This document shows, one piece after another, positions 62,537 to 64,000 of a DNA stretch of 64,000 nucleotides. A program made the position numbers and the translations under genes. Within the stretch, counting starts at the first letter, position 1. Each line of letters starts with the position of its first letter. A model generated the notes under the pieces. It had not been told where the DNA came from, did no database searches, and saw only the letters and a program-made list of their open reading frames with translations. Origin of the DNA: Kushneria marisflavi (GTDB lineage Bacteria > Pseudomonadota > Gammaproteobacteria > Pseudomonadales > Halomonadaceae); the NCBI RefSeq assembly GCF_002157205.1, contig NZ_CP021358.1, positions 1,984,001 through 2,048,000 of the forward strand, in the 5' to 3' direction.

Positions 62537-63256
62537 ATGTTTCCAACCTCCGATGAGCCGATTCGACGGCGCAAGCTTTCCGATGAAGTGCTGGACAGGC
62601 TGCTGGAAGAGATTCGCGGCGGGTCGCTGAGCCCGGGTGATCAGCTGCCGCCCGAACGTGAGTTGATGAGCCGCTTCGGCGTAGGGCGCCCGGCCGTTCG
62701 CGAGGCGATGCAGAGTCTGGCTTCACGGGGATTGATCACCATTTCCCACGGGGAGCGGGCACGTGTCAGCGAGTTCAGCGTCTCCTCGATGATCGATCAG
62801 TTCGACACCACCGCGCGACTGTTGCTGTCGAACTCCGAGGAGAACATCGACCATCTCATTCAGGCGCGACTTTTTTTCGAAACCGGCATGGTGCGCATGG
62901 CCGCGGCCCGGGCCACGCCCGATGACATCGCTCATCTCGAATCATTGATCGATGAGATGGAAAAACAGCCGACCGGGGCCGCCTTCATCGATTGCGACAT
63001 GGCCTTTCATCATGCGATTGCCGACATGACCGGCAACCCCATCTTCGCGGCAACGTCGCGGGGCATGCTGCACTGGCTCAAGGACTACCACGCCGCGATC
63101 GTCAGCTTTCAGGGCGCCGAGGACGTCACGCTCAGAGAGCATCGTGACATCGTGCACTATCTTTCCCTTCATGACGTTGAAGGCGCCGCCCGGGCCATGG
63201 GCAATCACCTGACCCGGGCCAGCGACCTCTATCGACAGCGCACCGCTGAGCGCTGA
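62537..63256 (+). CDS. FadR/GntR-family regulator (FCD domain)
   Basis: A 239-residue regulator with an N-terminal GntR winged helix (LSPGDQLPPERELMSRFGVGRPAVREAMQSLASRG) and a C-terminal helical FCD domain with metal ligands (DMAFHHAIADMTGNP; HRDIVHYLSLHD). It is transcribed 30 bases after apsD and is the likely sensor of an apiose-pathway intermediate. The candidate operators are the words at 61381-61401 and 59373-59393. Confidence 0.85.
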   Translation: MFPTSDEPIRRRKLSDEVLDRLLEEIRGGSLSPGDQLPPERELMSRFGVGRPAVREAMQSLASRGLITISHGERARVSEFSVSSMIDQFDTTARLLLSNSEENIDHLIQARLFFETGMVRMAAARATPDDIAHLESLIDEMEKQPTGAAFIDCDMAFHHAIADMTGNPIFAATSRGMLHWLKDYHAAIVSFQGAEDVTLREHRDIVHYLSLHDVEGAARAMGNHLTRASDLYRQRTAER

Positions 63257-63304
63257 ATGCGCATTGTCCGATAAGACATCATCTATAAAACATCGCCTGC
63301 CGGC

Positions 63305-63916
63305 TTATATCTGCGCCGCCAGCGGCAACCAGACATGCTCCCATCCCATGGAAAGCGCCACGCCGACCAGCAGCACCGCCATGACCAGATTGATGCCCTT
63401 GAGCACCCGGGCATTTTCCAGCCGCCGGCCAAGGGCCGCACCCAGCGCGGCATAGCTGCTCGGGGCCCCCACGGCGAGCGCCGCCAGTCCAAGCGACCAG
63501 ATCACCAGTCCCACACCGTGAATGCCGGCAGCCGGAAACTGCAGCGTCGCGATCGGCAACGTGGCTACCACCCCTTTGGGATTGCCCAGCTGCATGAGCA
63601 GCCCATCTCGAAAGGTCATCACGCGCGGCGCGCCACCGAGTGCGCTCGGATCGATGCTGGAACGCGCAATTTTAACGGCAAGATAAAGGATATAGCCGCA
63701 GCCCAGCGCCCCGAAGACGATCAGCACGCTCGGTTTAACCCAGGCCGCGCCAGCGAATCCGAACAGCAAAAACAGCAGCAGCATGGCCAGCCCCACCCCC
63801 AGGTAATAGCCCGTGGCACGCCGGGCCTGACCATGCAGGCCCATGTTGAGGCCGAGCAGATTCACGGGCCCGGGCGAATACATGATGCCCAGGGCATAAA
63901 CGATGATCGCAAGCAT
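63305..63916 (-). CDS. LysE/RhtB-family exporter
   Basis: A 203-residue membrane protein with six hydrophobic segments. The N-terminal ALGIMYSPGPVNLLGLNMGL is the LysE signature (SPGPxN), and QLGNPKGVVATLP matches the conserved loop. It likely exports amino acids or similar compounds. It is convergent with the FadR-type regulator. An AraC-family gene ends 16 bases upstream on the same strand, suggesting one transcript. Confidence 0.85.
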   Translation of the reverse strand: MLAIIVYALGIMYSPGPVNLLGLNMGLHGQARRATGYYLGVGLAMLLLFLLFGFAGAAWVKPSVLIVFGALGCGYILYLAVKIARSSIDPSALGGAPRVMTFRDGLLMQLGNPKGVVATLPIATLQFPAAGIHGVGLVIWSLGLAALAVGAPSSYAALGAALGRRLENARVLKGINLVMAVLLVGVALSMGWEHVWLPLAAQI

Positions 63917-63932
63917 GAGAGGGTGTTCCGAA

Positions 63933-64000
63933 TCAGTGGGCGAGGCTTTGCTGGTATTGAAAGGGCGTGATGCCGTGGATGCGCTTGAAGCGCCGGTTGA
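63933..64000 (-). CDS. AraC-family regulator, C-terminal end only
   Basis: The last 21 codons are visible before the window ends. They read NRRFKRIHGITPFQYQQSL, the second-helix-to-end signature of AraC-family DNA-binding domains, followed by a stop. The rest lies beyond 64000. It precedes the LysE-type gene on the same strand and may control it. Confidence 0.75.
   Translation of the reverse strand, partial: NRRFKRIHGITPFQYQQSLAH

Overview
This 64-kb window looks like chromosomal DNA of a moderately halophilic gammaproteobacterium, most probably a member of the Halomonadaceae (Halomonas/Kushneria/Chromohalobacter group). The reasons are high GC content, the housekeeping blocks gmk–rpoZ–spoT–ridA and oxyR–recG, Dcm, NorR/Hmp and KdpFABCDE proteins of gammaproteobacterial type, and acidic inserts in a periplasmic enzyme. 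The assignment is inferred from gene content only. I saw no rRNA, tRNA, CRISPR array or intact insertion sequence.

Layout. 1-1.7 kb: the end of a CusR/CusS-like metal two-component system. 2.3-4.2 kb: a sulfide/persulfide module (two YeeE/YedE half-proteins and a metallo-beta-lactamase-fold persulfide dioxygenase-like enzyme). 4.3-6.0 kb: acuR–acuI, acrylate/acryloyl-CoA detoxification. 6.1-9.5 kb: a CPBP protease and a membrane-bound PQQ-dependent dehydrogenase. 9.6-17.6 kb: a complete kdpFABCDE potassium operon, including a 26-residue kdpF, with three helically phased GCGTAAAA repeats upstream. 18.0-22.4 kb: a four-gene DNA-modification/nuclease island on the minus strand (PD-(D/E)XK-type nuclease, Dcm methylase, GIY-YIG/DUF4357 protein, UDG-fold-like protein). 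22.4-25.2 kb: marR–siderophore-interacting protein, and a Na+/H+ antiporter. 25.3-29.1 kb: old-yellow-enzyme/ArsR pair, an inositol-phosphatase-family enzyme, ohrR and ohr. 29.2-32.2 kb: divergent norR and hmp with three NorR-like boxes and a sigma-54 promoter. 32.2-33.7 kb: an SDR and a periplasmic cyclophilin. 33.8-41.2 kb: a peptide/nickel-type ABC transporter with a fused double permease, divergent from a TonB-dependent receptor, with a Zur-like box between them. 41.3-47.4 kb: small lipoprotein, MFS, GNAT, LysE/MocR pair, GST, glutaredoxin 2. 47.5-55.2 kb: gmk, rpoZ, spoT, ridA, an epimerase, oxyR, recG. 55.3-56.1 kb: an MpaB/DUF2236 protein. 56.2-63.3 kb: a cluster fitting D-apiose catabolism (apnO, oiaC-like, MFS, a lactonase split into two overlapping genes, apsD, FadR-type regulator). 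63.3-64 kb: a LysE-family exporter and the end of an AraC-family gene.

How the genes work together. The island in 18-22 kb is the strongest accessory candidate. A Dcm orthologue normally travels with vsr; here it is flanked instead by an unfamiliar PD-(D/E)XK protein preceded by a perfect inverted repeat, and followed by a GIY-YIG protein and a UDG-like protein. The apiose cluster is the second: a divergent pair of operons around a FadR-type regulator would take apiose to apionolactone (apsD), apionate (split apnL), 3-oxo-isoapionate (apnO) and L-erythrulose (oiaC), with an MFS importer. The third is the Zur-box ABC/TonB locus, which may import a metallophore or zinc chelate. Stress defence runs through the rest of the window: peroxide (oxyR), organic peroxide (ohrR/ohr), NO (norR/hmp), electrophiles (OYE, GST, acuI), sulfide and osmotic/potassium stress (kdp).

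All function calls are from reading protein motifs and gene order by eye. No database search was possible.
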